Shown here: piece by piece, positions 1 through 12,655 of the stretch
How positions within the stretch are numbered: the first letter of the stretch is position 1
Layout: each line of letters opens with the position of its first letter
From: Diospyros lotus
Taxonomy: Eukaryota > Streptophyta > Magnoliopsida > Ericales > Ebenaceae
Direction: 5' to 3'
DNA length: 64,000 bases
NCBI RefSeq assembly: GCF_014633365.1
Contig: NC_068351.1
Location: forward strand, 16,436,907 to 16,500,906
Notes under the pieces: model-generated
What the model saw: the letters and a program-made list of their open reading frames with translations, nothing else
What the model was told of the DNA's origin: nothing
Databases searched by the model: none
Position numbers and translations under genes: made by a program

Positions 1-1985
1 GAATCACATATTCAGTTCTTCCGAGAGGAATGAGTACTCCCGATATAGATGCCTTCTAGGTGGATTCCACCTAAAGGCTTCCATGTGGCTTTCATTCGGG
101 TTCTTTGCCTTTCAAGTGGATTCCAACCGAGGCCACCTTTGATCTTGGATCCCTTTCCCTTCGAGGAATTTTCATCTTTTGGGGTGATTCAGGCACAATA
201 GTGGCACTTAAGACTTGGTCACATTAACGAGAAGAAGATTAGTGAGGTGGCTAAGTGTGGACTTATTGATCCAGTAGGTTCTAAACCAAGCCAACTTGTG
301 AGTCATGCCTTTTTGAAAAAAATTACTAAGTTACCCTTTGTATGATGAAATGGGAGGGCCATAGAGTTGTTAGGGTTAATCCACACCGATGTATGTGGGT
401 CATTCTCTATCATGACTAGAGGTGGTTATAGCTACTTCATAACCTTTACCGATGATTCAATGTATGGTTATGTGTACTTGATGAAGTACAAATCTAAAAT
501 ATTTGAGAAATTCAAAGAGTTCATGGTAGAAGTAGAAAACCAAACAGGAAAAAGTATCAAGACCTTTTGATCGGATTGCAGTGGAAAATACTTAAGTACT
601 AAGTTTAATGACTACCTCAAGGCTTGTGGCATCATATCTCAGCTAACTTCTCTTGCTACACCACGACTAAACAAGGTTTATGAGCACAAAAACCGTACCA
701 TGTTGGGCATGGTATGCTTGATGATTAGTTATACTAATCTGTTACTCGTTTCTTTATGGGGTTATACTCTTTCCATGGCTATGTATCTCTTAAATAGGGC
801 ACCAAACAAGTTTGTCAAGACAATGCCATATGAGATATGGGTCGAGAGACAACCCATTCTTTTGCATCTTAAGATTTGGGGTTCTTCTGCTTATGTTAAA
901 AAGCTCGAGATAGATAAGCTAGAACCCAGATTTAACAAAGGTAGATTTGTAGGGTATCGTGATCATTGTAAATGGTACTATTTCTACTTTTCCACTGATC
1001 AAAGAGTATTGATCAATAGAGATGCAATGTTCTTAGAGAAAGAGGTTATTCAGGAAGGTGGTGTCAACAAGAAAGTGGAATTTCAGGACACCTTCAAAGG
1101 AGGACTAATGGTGAAAGGGTATTATAAGAGGCAATGTGTTGACTATGAGTAAACCTTTTCGTTGATTGCTATGCCTAAATCCATTACGATGATGCTAGTT
1201 ATTACTACACACTATGATTACAAAATCTGGATGATAGATGTCAAGATTGCATTCCTAAATGGTTATCTTGAGGAAGATATATTCATAGAATAGTCATAGG
1301 GCTTTGAATCCTCATATAGTAGTAAAGTGTGCAACTTAAGAGATCCATTTATGGTCTTAAGCAGGCTTTGCATTCTTAGAATATCCAGTTTGATAGTGAA
1401 ATCAAAGATTTTGGTTTTATTAGAAATCCAGATGAACCTTCTACATACAAGAAATTCAGCTGGAGTGCATAAGCATTCCTCATCTTGTATGTGGACGGTA
1501 TTCTCCTTATAGGGAACGATGTTGGCATGTTGATGTCAACAAAAGTATGGTTGTCTAATAGATTATCCATGAAAAATTTGGGAGATGTGATCTACATCTT
1601 GGGAATCTAAGCCTATCGAGATAGAACGAGAAGATTAATAGATCTTTCTCAAAGCCCATACATAAAGAAGATGTTAAAGAAGTTTAGTAAGGAGAATTCC
1701 AAGAAGGGCCTCGTGCTCGTTTAGCATGGGATTCCACTCTCTAAAGGGATGTCTCCCTAGACTCCTAAAGAGAGAGAGCGCAAGGAGAAGATTCCCTATG
1801 CTTTGGTAGTTGAAAATCTCATGTATGCGATGCTATGTACTAGGCTTGATATCGCCTATATTATGAGTGTCATTGATAGATATCAATCTGATCCAAGTTT
1901 GGAAAATTGGATAGCCATGAAACACATCTTGAAGTACTTGCAAATGACTAAGGATATGGTTTTGGTTTAAGGAAGAAGTGATCTT
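1..1985 (+). pseudogene. Ty1/copia retrotransposon pol remnant (integrase, reverse transcriptase)
   Basis: This is a decayed copia polyprotein. Around 208-290 a GAG-pre-integrase segment reads WHLRLGHINEKKISEVAKCG. The integrase core follows from 367, with HTDVCG holding the first catalytic Asp, and SDCSGKYLS near 570 in place of the usual SDxGGEY. An EHKNRT segment stands near 680 where ERRNRT is normal. The integrase tail GYRDHCKWYYFY lies near 950. Reverse transcriptase begins near 1200 (MIDVKIAFLNGYLEED) and its active-site strand near 1490 reads YVDGILL instead of YVDDxxL. RNase H is missing beyond about 1970. Stops and frameshifts break every domain, so it cannot be functional. The 5' part lies outside the window. 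Confidence 0.9.
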
Positions 1986-2042
1986 TAGTTTACGGAAGAA
2001 ATGATCTTCATGTTTTGTCATCATAAAAAATGGCTCACAAAT

Positions 2043-2057
2043 CAAAAATGGGAAGAT
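2043..2057 (+). other. Polypurine tract of the copia element
   Basis: A nearly pure purine run ending in GGGAAGAT sits directly before the TG that opens the LTR at 2058. This is where plus-strand priming occurs in LTR retrotransposons. Confidence 0.6.
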
Positions 2058-3611
2058 TGTTAAGTTATATATTAGGTTTTGATGTAATGAGAAAGTGAGA
2101 AAATGGTTTTGATAATGATGCACAAAACAATATATTAGAGATAAAAATTGATAAGAGTTTTAATCGAGTAAGGCATAAAATAAATCTAGTATATCAAAAT
2201 ATTAATCAAGCACAAATCCTATGTTACTCGAGTAAAATATCGATCTAGGCAATTGAGTCTCTGTACTCATCGTTATAATTGAGAACATCTCTATACTTAA
2301 TAATCTCATTTGAAGTAAGCAAGTGAGCTAAATCAATTTAAGTATGTTTATCTTTCAATCGAGTAAAATTTTATTTTATTCAAGTAAGCTATTTTTGCAT
2401 AGAAGATAATCAATTGCAAGTTAAATTGTATTCGAGTAAGTATGAACTTGTACTCAATTAAATATATTTTTATAATTGAGTAGTTATGACAAGTCTCTAG
2501 TGTAGCAAGAAGTAATCGAATACTCAAATTTATAATCAAGTAAATATCTCAAAATACTCGAGTAAATCAAAATTGTAATTGAGTATTTATTCTACAGTGA
2601 ATTGTCAAGTCACTGAAACTTTTATGTAATCAATTATTCAAATTTGTAATCAAGTAAATGTTAGAGCAATCGATAAAATTCAACAATGCAATAGAGTAAT
2701 TATTGCAAGTCTCTTTCTTAGAATTGTAATCAAGTAAATCCGAAAAATAGTTGATTACAAACTACATACACTAGAGTATTTGTAAAAATTAGTTGAGTAA
2801 ACTGCAAATTGTACTCAAATAAATTGTTGTTGTTTTTTAATTTATAGTCATTACAAAGCATTTAATGCTTGCAGTTTCTACTTTTTTAGTTCATCATTGA
2901 TTCATTAAATGCTAATTGATTATTTTCAGACAATTTACAAATTAAATATATATTTCTAACTTCTTTGTGAGCTTGTTTAGAGATAAAAAAATGACAATTA
3001 CAAAGAAGAATATTTTATTCAAGGACAAACCAACTATGCATTTAAGATGAGAACACTATATAAGGAGCTAGAGCATGAAAAATTAAACAATTTATAGCAA
3101 AAGAATTAAACATGAGAAGAAGTGAGAAAGAACTAAAAGCTATATGTATTCTCAAGTGTGCTTCATTTATACATCCTAAGAAAGAAAAGAGAGATTGAGC
3201 ACAATTTTTTCTATCCTTCTCATCTCTTTGTAATCTAAGAGAAGTGTATATATTCTATTTTTATTTCAAACCTTTTCTTGTACATCTTTTATCCACATTC
3301 ACTTGTGAGACTGTAAAGGTTACGCTAGATCCTTTTAAAATGCAGTGGTTGCGGATGAACCTATTAAAAAACAAATGCCGTAAGAAGGTTTGTAGTTGAT
3401 TCTCTTGTGAAAGCTACCCAAGTAAGTTGGTTGACTAAATCCTTGGTGAGAAGCCAAGGTAGTTGGGTAGGCAGGTAGTCGAACCACTATAAAATCTCTA
3501 TGTGCTACATTCTTTAAGTTTCCTTATACTTTTTACTTCAATTTGTTTGAAAAATTTTTAAGAGTGAAGGTTAATTCACCCCCCTCTTAAGCTAACTGTG
3601 TTTTTCACAAT
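2058..3611 (+). repeat. Copia LTR (copy A) with TATA box
   Basis: The LTR opens with TGTTAAGTTATA after a polypurine tract. Its first 700 bases are packed with variants of AATCGAGTA/TACTCGATT. A TATA-like CTATATAAGG lies near 3057 and the 3' part holds TTCACCCCCCTCTTAAGC, typical of copia LTR ends. The same order of landmarks, including a paired TTAATGCT...CATTAAATG block near 2860-2920, is present in reverse at 45356-48986, so the two are one family. The last bases run into ATTGTATCAAAA, which resembles a tRNA-Met primer site. Confidence 0.65.
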
Positions 3612-3612
3612 T

Positions 3613-4017
3613 GTATCAAAAAATTCACATATAATACGCATATCCCAAAGAATATTTAACAAGGACATGTGTTGTTGTCTAACTACAACAATTAAATTTA
3701 TTTGTCTTTGGATCAGTTAGAGCAGAGTCCTTCACCACGGCAGAGGGTCCAAGATGCCATGGGCAAGGCCAAACAAATTTGGAATGAGTTGGAGTCAGAA
3801 TTTGAAGAGGTAGAAACCCGGATGAGTCCTCGGGGCCTTTTAGATGGGCTTTTAGGGAATCAAGAAAGAGGGCCCTCATGGGTCTTCAAGACACAAGGCT
3901 TTCTTTCTTTCGGGTGAGCTAAGTTGGGACTTACCCTAAGGTCACAAATAGAATTCAAAAAGGCACGCGAAAGACTCCCTCATGTAGGCCCTATGATGCC
4001 AAAGTCAAACAATAGTC
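3613..4017 (+). other. Unassigned segment, probably the left part of an LTR split by the solo LTR at 4023
   Basis: There is a 71-codon open frame at 3702-3917, but I recognise no family in it. The text just left of the solo LTR and just right of it (from 6584) reads as one continuous LTR-like sequence if the solo LTR and one duplication are removed. This is inference. Confidence 0.35.
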
Positions 4018-4754
4018 TGAGGTGTAAGAGCCCGTTTTGGCATAAGGTTGCCACATAATTTAAGCAAGGTTTGAATACCGAAAAATGGGCTTGACAGTAG
4101 TTATAAGTACTGAATAGACTGCAAGGAGTGTCTCGAGTGAAATTATATAAGGAAAATTATATGGTCTCGACGAGCGTTCCAAGATAAGATTTATGGTATC
4201 GAAAGAAATCAGATCGGGAACGATTTTCAGTACAGCTAAAATGCAGCTGCCATTTAGGCTGCAAAATCGAATTGTTGCAGGGGACGTCCGAGAAGTCAAC
4301 GGAAACCTAGGGGGGCTCCGATTTTGTGTGAGGATCAACCCTTCAGTGGTTTTGGGATTAATTGATGGCTCGATGAGGACATTGGGGCAAAATCGTCATT
4401 ATCGAATAATTTTGAAGTTATTAATTTTGCATTTTCAATATTGTAATGCAAATTAATTTGAGGTTTAAGGGCATAATTGCAATAAGAAAATTTTCCAAGT
4501 GATATTATAATAAAATTAGGGATTAATGTGTAATTTTCTTTAAATATATTAGTGTAATATATAATTATATATATTTATATGTATGTTCGTAGCAGTGTGG
4601 GGGCGTGAGGCCATGCCTCTGCAAATTCATCCCATGCTCTGCAACTCCCAATCTCCATGCCCTGCAACATGATGGCTGCCAGATGAGTGTTCTTCACGCA
4701 ATAGGTGATGGCAAGAGGGTATGGGCAGGGCTGAGAAGAAGGGTGGAGATTGGC

Positions 4755-4762
4755 TATAAATA
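4755..4762 (+). promoter_or_regulatory. TATA box of the solo LTR
   Basis: TATAAATA in the context GGCTATAAATAGAGG. The inverted copy keeps the same box at 21120-21127, so it marks the U3 promoter of the family. Confidence 0.6.
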
Positions 4763-5097
4763 GAGGAAAGGAAATAGAGAGGAAGCAATCGGCCATTTGC
4801 AGCAAGGAGCTGGGCCGAATGAAACAGAGAGAGAGAGATTGAAAGAGATCATGAGAGAGCTTGGGCTGAGGCGGAGCTGGAGCAGCTGCGAAGGAAGCCG
4901 CAACGGAGGTGGCCAGAACCGCCATGGGCGAGTGTGCGCGAGCTGCTGTGCGCGGCTATGGCCGACACGCAGTGAGCAGCAACAGCGACAAGGGGGCGAC
5001 GCGGGCGGCTGGAGGCGGTCATGCAATGGCCGCGAGACAAATGGCGACCGGAAAAGGCCGAGGTGCTGGTGCGCAGTGGCTGTATGCATGTGGTAGG

Positions 5098-5280
5098 AAG
5101 GAAGAAGAAGAAGAAGAAGAGGAAGAAGAAGAAAAGAAAAGAAAAAGAAAAGGAAGAAAAGGAAAAAAGAAAAGAAAAGAAATGAAGAAGCATGGTTATG
5201 CACGCAGAGCAAAGGCGAGAGGAAGAAGAAAGAGGGAAGAAAAAAAGAAAAAAAAAAGAGAAGAAATGGAAAAGAAATAG
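5098..5280 (+). repeat. GAA/GAG-rich purine tract
   Basis: A long run of imperfect GAA, GAG and AAAG units within the solo LTR. The other LTR copy carries the complementary pyrimidine tract near 20515-20700. Confidence 0.8.
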
Positions 5281-6583
5281 AGAAAAATGCTAGAAAAATC
5301 TCAAAAAATAGGAAATTATGTTTCGGTAATATCCTGGAGATTTTGGCAAGAAAAATGGTTCAAGCACGCATTTCGAGGATATGGCACGCATACCGAGGCA
5401 TTCTAAGAGGCTAAGGTGAGTAAAATTTTCTAGAAAATTTTAGAAATTTAGGAATATTATTTTATGAATTTTCATGGTGAAATATTTGAGAAATATTTAA
5501 TTTGGATTTATTGAGGAAAAATAGGAAGAAATAGAGAGAAAAATAAAGAAAATGCAAGAAATTATGGAAAAATAGGTTTTAATGCTTATTTAAATAATTA
5601 TGGTGATTATGATGCTTTGAGGCTTAGGTTGAAGTGACTTGTGCAAATTTTGAGGTTGGCACGCAAGTCGAGATGATACACGTATTTCGAGACAAAGCAC
5701 GAATATTGAGGTAGCCTGATAAACTTTAGAAGGTAAGTGATACTTCCCAATTGGATTTAGTTTTATGGAAAATGATTGGTTGTAGGTGATTTATGTTTCA
5801 AACTTCGATCTTCGGGGATGCTTTCATCATATTGACATGCTCTGATATGTATCCATCGTGTAGATTGCATACATGACATGCTATGAAATGCATATATACA
5901 TGTTGATATCATTGATCACGCGTATTGTGGCCGTAGGGAGCATGAACTGGCACTGCTGCTTTACCAAGGGTGCACCCATACACCCCGGCTTCGAAAGAGG
6001 TGGCCGCAAAAATGGTGAGTAGCATGAAGGGTGCAGTTGACCTTTACGATAAAATAAGACATTGCATTCATACACAAAATATATTTTCTGTACGCTTACT
6101 TAGATGATTCATCATCTAACTTGGGCTTTTCCCCTAGAATATTCAAACGTTCCAGATGGAGATTGTAGCAGATACAAGGATGAATGAGACATGAAATGGT
6201 ACTTAGCAAGGTGCATGATGAATGAAATGTATGTTATGTAGCCTATGTATTTAAGTTCTGCTACTTTGAAATATGAATGTTTTAAGGAATGATGATGTAT
6301 AATCCTATTTAGAGTTAATGTTGAGAACTTATGCTTTGTATTAAGTTATGTTGAGGTACGATGATGTAAGAATTGATTTATGATCAATATTAAGATTTCA
6401 GGTTCGATCCTTGCTTCTGCACTTGATGTGTATAATAATTCTCTTTCGAGATAAATGAATGGGAATTCTAGGACGGATTCGAGAAATGATGTGGTTTAGC
6501 ATTAGTTTTAAAGAAAAAAAATTTATTATCCCAGAATTGTCCCAAGTTATAACGCGCCCGAAAAAGCGGGGCGTTACACGAGG

Positions 6584-7384
6584 TATGTAGATAAATATCC
6601 AATGTATGATATATGTAGCATGTAAGCATTTGCTCCATGTCTTGAAGGGATATTAAGTTCTTGAATGGGTTCGAGAGAGAGACATAGTAATGGCTAAATG
6701 GTCAGAGATAGTTTGAAAGAGAATCCTTCTGCCTTCAAGGAGACGAATATTTATAGATAAAATGGTAGGATCCACAATTGAGTTGGAAGACTTTTTCGGA
6801 TAGGGCCTTAGGGAAGCTGGAGGGCCTGGAGAAGTATTTGAGGTGAAGCACCTTGATTGCTATCTTCAAGTGGTCTCGAAAAGGGCTTCAAGCCACTAGA
6901 TAGCTTGGGTTTAGGAGACCTTGAAGGGTGTCCTTGGACTTGAGCAAAAATGATGCATGCTAGGCTGATCTCGGGGGACCCATCAAAGGTTCAGGAGGCT
7001 TCCATCCCAAAGATTCTCTGGGAAAGAATATATTCAGAAATTGTTTTGAGACTTAGGAGAATTTTAGGGTATTCCACAACAATAGCTCCCCACTCTTGCT
7101 TTGCGTTAAAAGGGCGAGTGGAAAAGTTAAATAGAAATGGGTGCCTGGTGGCTCATCAGGGAAGAGTCTCTGGAGGACTATGACGCTTGGCCTATTAAAG
7201 GCTACGACTATAAATAGATGGTGGTCCTGAATGGGCCACACTTTTAGCCCGAGGAGCCTGAGTCATCCAGAGCTCCCGAAAACTCCTTACTGTCTCGGAG
7301 ACCTTTGCTTATTCTCAGCCCTCGGAGTTTTCTGCTTCTCCGAAGGACTCACTCTTAGTAAAAAATTTAACTCTTAGAGGTCAA
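6584..7384 (+). other. Probable right part of an LTR with promoter, upstream of a PF04195-like region
   Basis: There is no coding region here. A TATA-like CTATAAATAG at 7208-7217 is followed by a CT-rich leader. The position directly before the Transposase_28-like coding remnant suggests the promoter and leader of that element. The LTR start would lie left of 4018, with the solo LTR inserted inside it. Confidence 0.4.
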
Positions 7385-9609
7385 ATGGATTTCAAACAAC
7401 ATCCTATTGATATTATCATCTCCCTACGAATTAGACCCTTGATTGTAAAGGGTAAATGCACCAAAGACCTTGTGCGATCATTCCATATCCCCGAGTTATG
7501 GAAACCAAGGGGTCCTAAGAAAGGAGAACTTACTACTATCATTAGGGAAGGAGATGTAGCAATACATTTAGATAGCTTACGAGTGGGACTTAGGATTCCC
7601 TTACACCCATTCGGGATGCAATTTTTAAGGGAGGAAATATTAGTATCGACCCAATTGCATCTAAATGGTTAGGTCGTGCTGGCAAGATTTTTTGTTTTGT
7701 GCAAAGAGCGGATGGTGGAACCCACGACGTCCTTATTATGTTGTTTTTATCGTGCTCGCACTATAAGAGGGGAGAAGGAATTCGTGTCCCTCCAGTAGAC
7801 GTATTTTAGGATTAAATTGTTTAGGGGTGGACCTCAAAAGATAGATGATTTTGAAACTATGTGGTAGTGGTCACACCTTTTATGGGACACTAGGGGCCAT
7901 CGCGATATTGGCACACTAAGAGATTTAAGCGCACAAGGTGTGATTGGGAAGAAGTTGATTCATTGGTGAAGGATCACCAAGAAGATATCAATAAACTGGC
8001 CAAATGAGGCTCAGTAATTTTATCAAATTTAATAAATTATGCATGTGTTATTGAGATGGGATGGATGGTTGTTGAAGGGCGCGATGCCGTTGGTTTTTCA
8101 AAACTTGTCAATTCTTAGGCGATAGCATCCCTGTCATCCTCTTCGTTAAATGATAATGAGAGAAGGAGGAATGTGAGGGAGATGACGAAGAGGTGGATAT
8201 TACAGAGGACTTGGATGCTACCGAAGAGGAAGAAGAAGGGCTTGAAGAGGAGTCAAACCCTAGGGGTACTCACCCTAACCCTTATCTTTTTACTTAGCAT
8301 TTTAAAGATTTTTGAATATTGATATTCAATAATTACACTGATGATTTGATTGAATGTGTAGAGATGAAGCGACTTTAGAAAGCGATACGAGTCAAGCAGC
8401 AAGAATTAGAGCAATGGGTGCAAGAGGCTTTTAAAAGACACAACTGCCGGCCACCCAAGCCCCTCCTTTTGGAGAAGCCGAGAGAGAAGAAACTTTGCAA
8501 GCCTAGAGGAACAAAAGGGCCAAGATAGATGGAGAAGGTCCTAGCTCAGCAAGAACTTCTATGGACCCGCTTTTAGAGGATTTCTTCAATTTCTCTATGG
8601 CGAAACTTTTGCCATCCCCCCCCCCCACACACACACATTTACAAGGCTATTGAGGAGGGAGAGATTCCAGAGCCATCACCATTGAGTCCAGGGACCCAAC
8701 CGGCTATAGCGATTACACAAGAAGAATGGGAAGTTAGGGATAATGTTGAGGCCCGAGCAGAGCTGGAGAGGCACCATGGCCAAAATCAGGCCATTAACAA
8801 CTTACCTTTTCCACAACTGCTGGAACAACTGGGAAGGAGAGTGCTGACTTTAGAAACTAGGGCACACCCACCCTTATTTCCCAACTTGGGCCCCAACTAC
8901 CAAGGAGAGTGGCATAAGCAGGGTGCCAGTAAGTAGAAGGGCACGAGTCTTTTACTCGCCCAAAGCTCCTGGATACGAATACGATTTTAGAGTCAAGCAT
9001 CGCAGTGAGGCTGATGGATACCTCGATAATGTTGGGGGATGAGGCAAGGAATTCAGGGGATACACTGTGCCAGCTTGACATGGCAGAGCAATATTTAACT
9101 GAGGTATGGGAAACTTTGAATTTCTTTTTTAGCATTTCCCTGATATTTATTGCGGCTTGTGATATTTGGACTTTTGCTCAATAGGGAATTCAACGCTAGG
9201 CGATGGCCATAGTAAAGGCTCAAGTTGACCTAATCAAGGCCAAACTAGACAAAGGCTGGATGGTCTATCACACTTTACATTTATAGGATAAGGTGAGGGA
9301 CCTGGAGCACGAAGTCAAGGACCTCAAGGAATATGAGAGGTAGGCCTCCCAGCTCGAGCGCAAGGCAGAGCAAGCAAGCAAGGAAAATGACTCCTAAAGA
9401 GGGACATTAAGTATCTTAAGAAAACTAAGGCATCGTTGTCAAGGACTAATTCCGAGCTATTTGTTGAGTTAAAGTGAGCCTTGCAAGAAAGAGATGACGC
9501 TTGCTCCCAATTTTTGGAAGAGAAAATATGGGCTAATGAACTATTCGATCAGCTCAAGGGGATAGGCATTGAGGCCATTAAGGTCGAGACAATATCATCT
9601 AGGCTCTAA
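7385..9609 (+). pseudogene. Transposase_28/'putative gypsy type transposon' (PF04195-like) remnant with coiled-coil tail
   Basis: The first frame (7385-7672) contains LRVGLRIPLHPFGMQFL followed by QLHLNG. This recalls the R-x-P-L-H-P-F and QLHPNGW pattern of the plant PF04195 family. After a stop, fragments continue in other frames. A Pro/Glu-rich region with a possible open frame lies at 8682-8936, and a Lys/Glu-rich coiled coil at 9210-9560 includes DLEHEVKDLKEYER. This order (PF04195 domain, acidic linker, coiled coil) is usual for proteins of this type carried by non-autonomous LTR elements. Many stops show it is dead. Confidence 0.6.
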
Positions 9610-9612
9610 TCT

Positions 9613-10305
9613 TTAGTTGTTATCGATTGAGTCTTGTGTTTCAATCGAATCTATTATGCCTAACAGAGAAGTAAAAGTAATCATTGATATGTTTTTATTT
9701 GTTATAGATCATGACTTGGTTCAAGTGATGGATACATTTAGACCAAGTATCAAAATTAGAATAAGACATCAGCCATGTATTCAAGTGTTTGGTGTCTCAC
9801 TTGAATGGAAATTTTTAAAGAAAGTATTGTAATTTGTATTTGATTTATCTTTCGAGTGTTAAGTTAATAAATCAAATGATGAAAAATATTAATCGACTGA
9901 TAAAGCTTATCAATAGCATAATCTAAAATCCAATTGAATGTTCCAATCGAATGATAGATTGGTTAAGATGTTTCAAAGTCTCAGTATTTTGACAGTTATC
10001 AACTGATAAATATGCTTATATATGTTGTGCAAAAAGTTTTTATTTTTAATATATGCATATTTGTGTATCTAACATCATTGTTAAACAGTCAACATCAAGT
10101 GTTGTTGAGTGTAGATTATCAATGATCAATGATCAAAGTCAAAAACTCACAATCATCTATAAAAGGCCATGAGCTGTACGAGTTCAAGTTGTTGTTGTCC
10201 TAGCCACATAAAAAACGATTTTGATCTTATGGCTTTAAAAATTATTTCAAGATTATTTAATATTCACTCTTAGATAACTGAAAGTGGTTTTAAAGTATTA
10301 CTTAT
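9613..10305 (+). repeat. LTR-like AT-rich segment with TCGATT/AATCGA motifs
   Basis: It is non-coding. It holds repeated ATCGATT, AATCGAAT and AATCGACTG words and a TATA-like TATAAAAG near 10157. It resembles the motif-rich half of the copia LTRs at 2058 and 45356 but I could not align it end to end. The ORF at 9617-9832 is probably spurious. Confidence 0.35.
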
Positions 10306-10308
10306 TTA

Positions 10309-11386
10309 GAGGCTATTTGGTTGACCTTTTTTTTTCTAGCTTATAAGTTTTTTTACTTATAAGTTGTGTAAAGCTTAAAAGTTAGGTAGCATTTAAGTTG
10401 ATAACGTATTTGATAAATGTGCTTTAAGTTATCATTTATATAGTTATGTGTTTAGATTGAAAAAGTTGATAAATTATCAAAACTTAACAAAACAGATTCA
10501 AATGGATATGTTGCGGAATAATATAGATAAAATTCATAAAAATACTAATTTTTAATAAAAATAAATTATAAATTAATGTCTAACTAATAAAATTATTACA
10601 ATTATATGTTGATAAATTATACACAATTATTAAAAATATATTAATACAATATATATATATATATACAATGATGGAGGGGACGCTGATGATGGAAGAGTAT
10701 ACAACAGTCAATGGAAGAGGAAGCGACAGATAATGGAGGCGCAGGCGACTGACAACGACGACAAACAAAGAGGTGGACAATGGCGACGAACAAGGAGGAG
10801 GCAGACGATGGCGACAAACATGGAGGAGGCAACAATGGGTTTGGAGACAACGACTGATGGTAAAGGAAGAGCTAGAGGCAGCAGTGACCAACAATAACGG
10901 CGACAACCGAAGCTAGAGAGAGGCGAAGATAGAAAAGGCAAAGAGATGAAGAAAATGGGTAGAGGTTGAAAATTAAGAAGTTGTTTGAGAGAAAATTTGT
11001 CATTTACTTGGTCAAAGAAATAAGCTACCAAAAGCTTATTTAGAAAAGTTGGGGGAGTAGCTTTTTGAAAACGTTGTTAAAATAGCTTATAAGCTCTTAA
11101 AGTTTTAACAAATGCGTAACTAAATAAATTTGGTAGCTTATAACCTGAAGGAAGAGCTTATAAGTAGTCAAAATAGAGTGCCAAACACCTTTTTAAGGGT
11201 AAGGCTTTAACTTATTTTTTAGTCATAGAAAACTTAAGTTCTTTAACAATTATTTATATTTTTCTTACTCGTGTGGCAAAGTTGGAAGAGCTTATTTTTT
11301 AGTCATAGAAAACTTAAGCTCTTTATAGAACTTGTAAGCTTTATAGCTTAAAAGCTCTTATACTCTAAGAAAAGCCAAATACCTTC
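10309..11386. mobile_element. PIF/Harbinger (Tourist-like) non-autonomous element
   Basis: Imperfect terminal inverted repeats: GAGGCTATTTGGTT at the left and the reverse complement of AGCCAAATACCTTC at the right, flanked by TTA at 10306-10308 and 11387-11389. The interior repeats AGCTTATAAG words in both directions, with an (AT)n tract near 10648-10666. A second end-like sequence (GTGCCAAACACC) lies near 11181, hinting at a nested or duplicated end. No transposase is visible. Confidence 0.5.
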
Positions 11387-11389
11387 TTA

Positions 11390-12432
11390 ATAAAAAGGGA
11401 ATAAACAAGTAGTAGGTACGTATAAGAGAATTTTAAAATGAAAAAATGATTTCTTATCATTACCATAAGAATTTTTTTTAAGTTTTTGACAAATAATAAT
11501 GCTCTAGGAAAGCAAGGCATTACATCACTCATCTGCATTATTATTAAAAACAATTAATACATATATTCTTAGTAAAATTGACTAACTTTTTAGCCTAACA
11601 TCTTCTATTTGGTCGTGATGTTATCACGGAGCTTATCAACACTCGATCCACCCAAGAGTTGTGCTCGTAATTAGTTTTTCTCGACCTTGAGACATTCCCA
11701 ATTATTCTTGTAACCCTGAGCTTGTTTGGAATCTACTTGAGTTGCAAAAAAAGGGTGAGGTTTAGTTCCCTAGTATATCTTTTAAAGATCGAGTGGGCCA
11801 CAATACTTAAAGTAGAGTAGCATAATGATGATGCATCAATTATACAATTAATAAGGTACTTAACTCTTGTACTTCATACCTTTATATAAGTGCATTGTGG
11901 AGTCAATGGAAGGGCTCAACGTATCACATGGGCAATTGGTTATAGGATTGATGGATAACCATAATCATGGCATATAAAAGGTTGGATTTGAATGTCGAGT
12001 CTAAGTTTGGGTTCAAATCTAATTGTTTTGGCTACTTCTTTTACTTGTGCTTAGTATTCCCTAGGTCGAATTTAGGCCTTAAACTTGTGGTCTGTGATAC
12101 CCATTAGTCTTAGCACACGCCCAAGGTGCTCTTAGCCATGTGTCATTTTGAGGGCTCCAACGAGGGGTATTTTTATACTTTCGCCTAAGATTAAAATCCT
12201 TGATCTAATCGTTTCTTGCTTTTTAACCATGATCATTAGTTGTGGCGGTGGCAATTATAGTTGTAGACAATTAATTGTCCCACCATTAATGTTAACGATT
12301 TAACTCTTTTCCACTCCACTGTTATTTATACTTTGCTTGCTTAGTACATGTAACCATTATCAATAATTGTGATCGTTATAGTTTACAACCATAGTCCTTG
12401 CATGCAATGAATTGCCTCACCATAACAATCCT
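11390..12432. other. Intergenic, no recognisable gene
   Basis: AT-rich sequence with no convincing ORF on either strand. The text from about 11590 to 12400 is less AT-rich and may be an old retroelement fragment, but I see no diagnostic motif. Confidence 0.4.
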
Positions 12433-12435
12433 TAA

Positions 12436-12599
12436 GGGTCGGTTTGATTGCAAGCATAGAATTTACATGAAAAGAAAATAAGTTATAGGCAATTCAATTA
12501 CCTAGAAATTATTTATATGAAAATTATCAATTGAGGGTGTTTGACTGTAATTTTATTTTCTATTGAATTCTCTCCCCACCATCTCCTTCCTGCCTCCCC

Positions 12600-12655
<56 letters not shown>

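Larger units (their letters stand above)
4023..6578 (+). mobile_element. Solo LTR (gypsy-like, 2.56 kb), plus orientation
   Basis: It opens TGTAAGAGCCCG and closes GGGGCGTTACA, flanked by TGAGG (4018-4022) and CGAGG (6579-6583), a 4/5 target-site duplication. It matches the reverse complement of 19266-22085 along its length, including the TATA box, a GC-rich purine-rich middle and both termini. No primer site, polypurine tract or pol adjoins it, so it is a solo LTR. The overlapping open frames at 4575-5280 on both strands are composition effects of the GAA/GAG-rich middle, not genes. Confidence 0.85.

Noticed and set aside
4575..5280. Overlapping long open frames on both strands (up to 152 codons)
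   Set aside because: They lie in the GAA/GAG-rich middle of a solo LTR. The proteins are low-complexity (poly-Glu/Lys or poly-Phe/Leu), and the inverted copy has unrelated frames at the same place.
10580..11031. Minus-strand frames of about 108 codons
   Set aside because: Inside a non-autonomous TTA-flanked element. The frames are Ser/Pro/Leu-rich without any recognisable domain.
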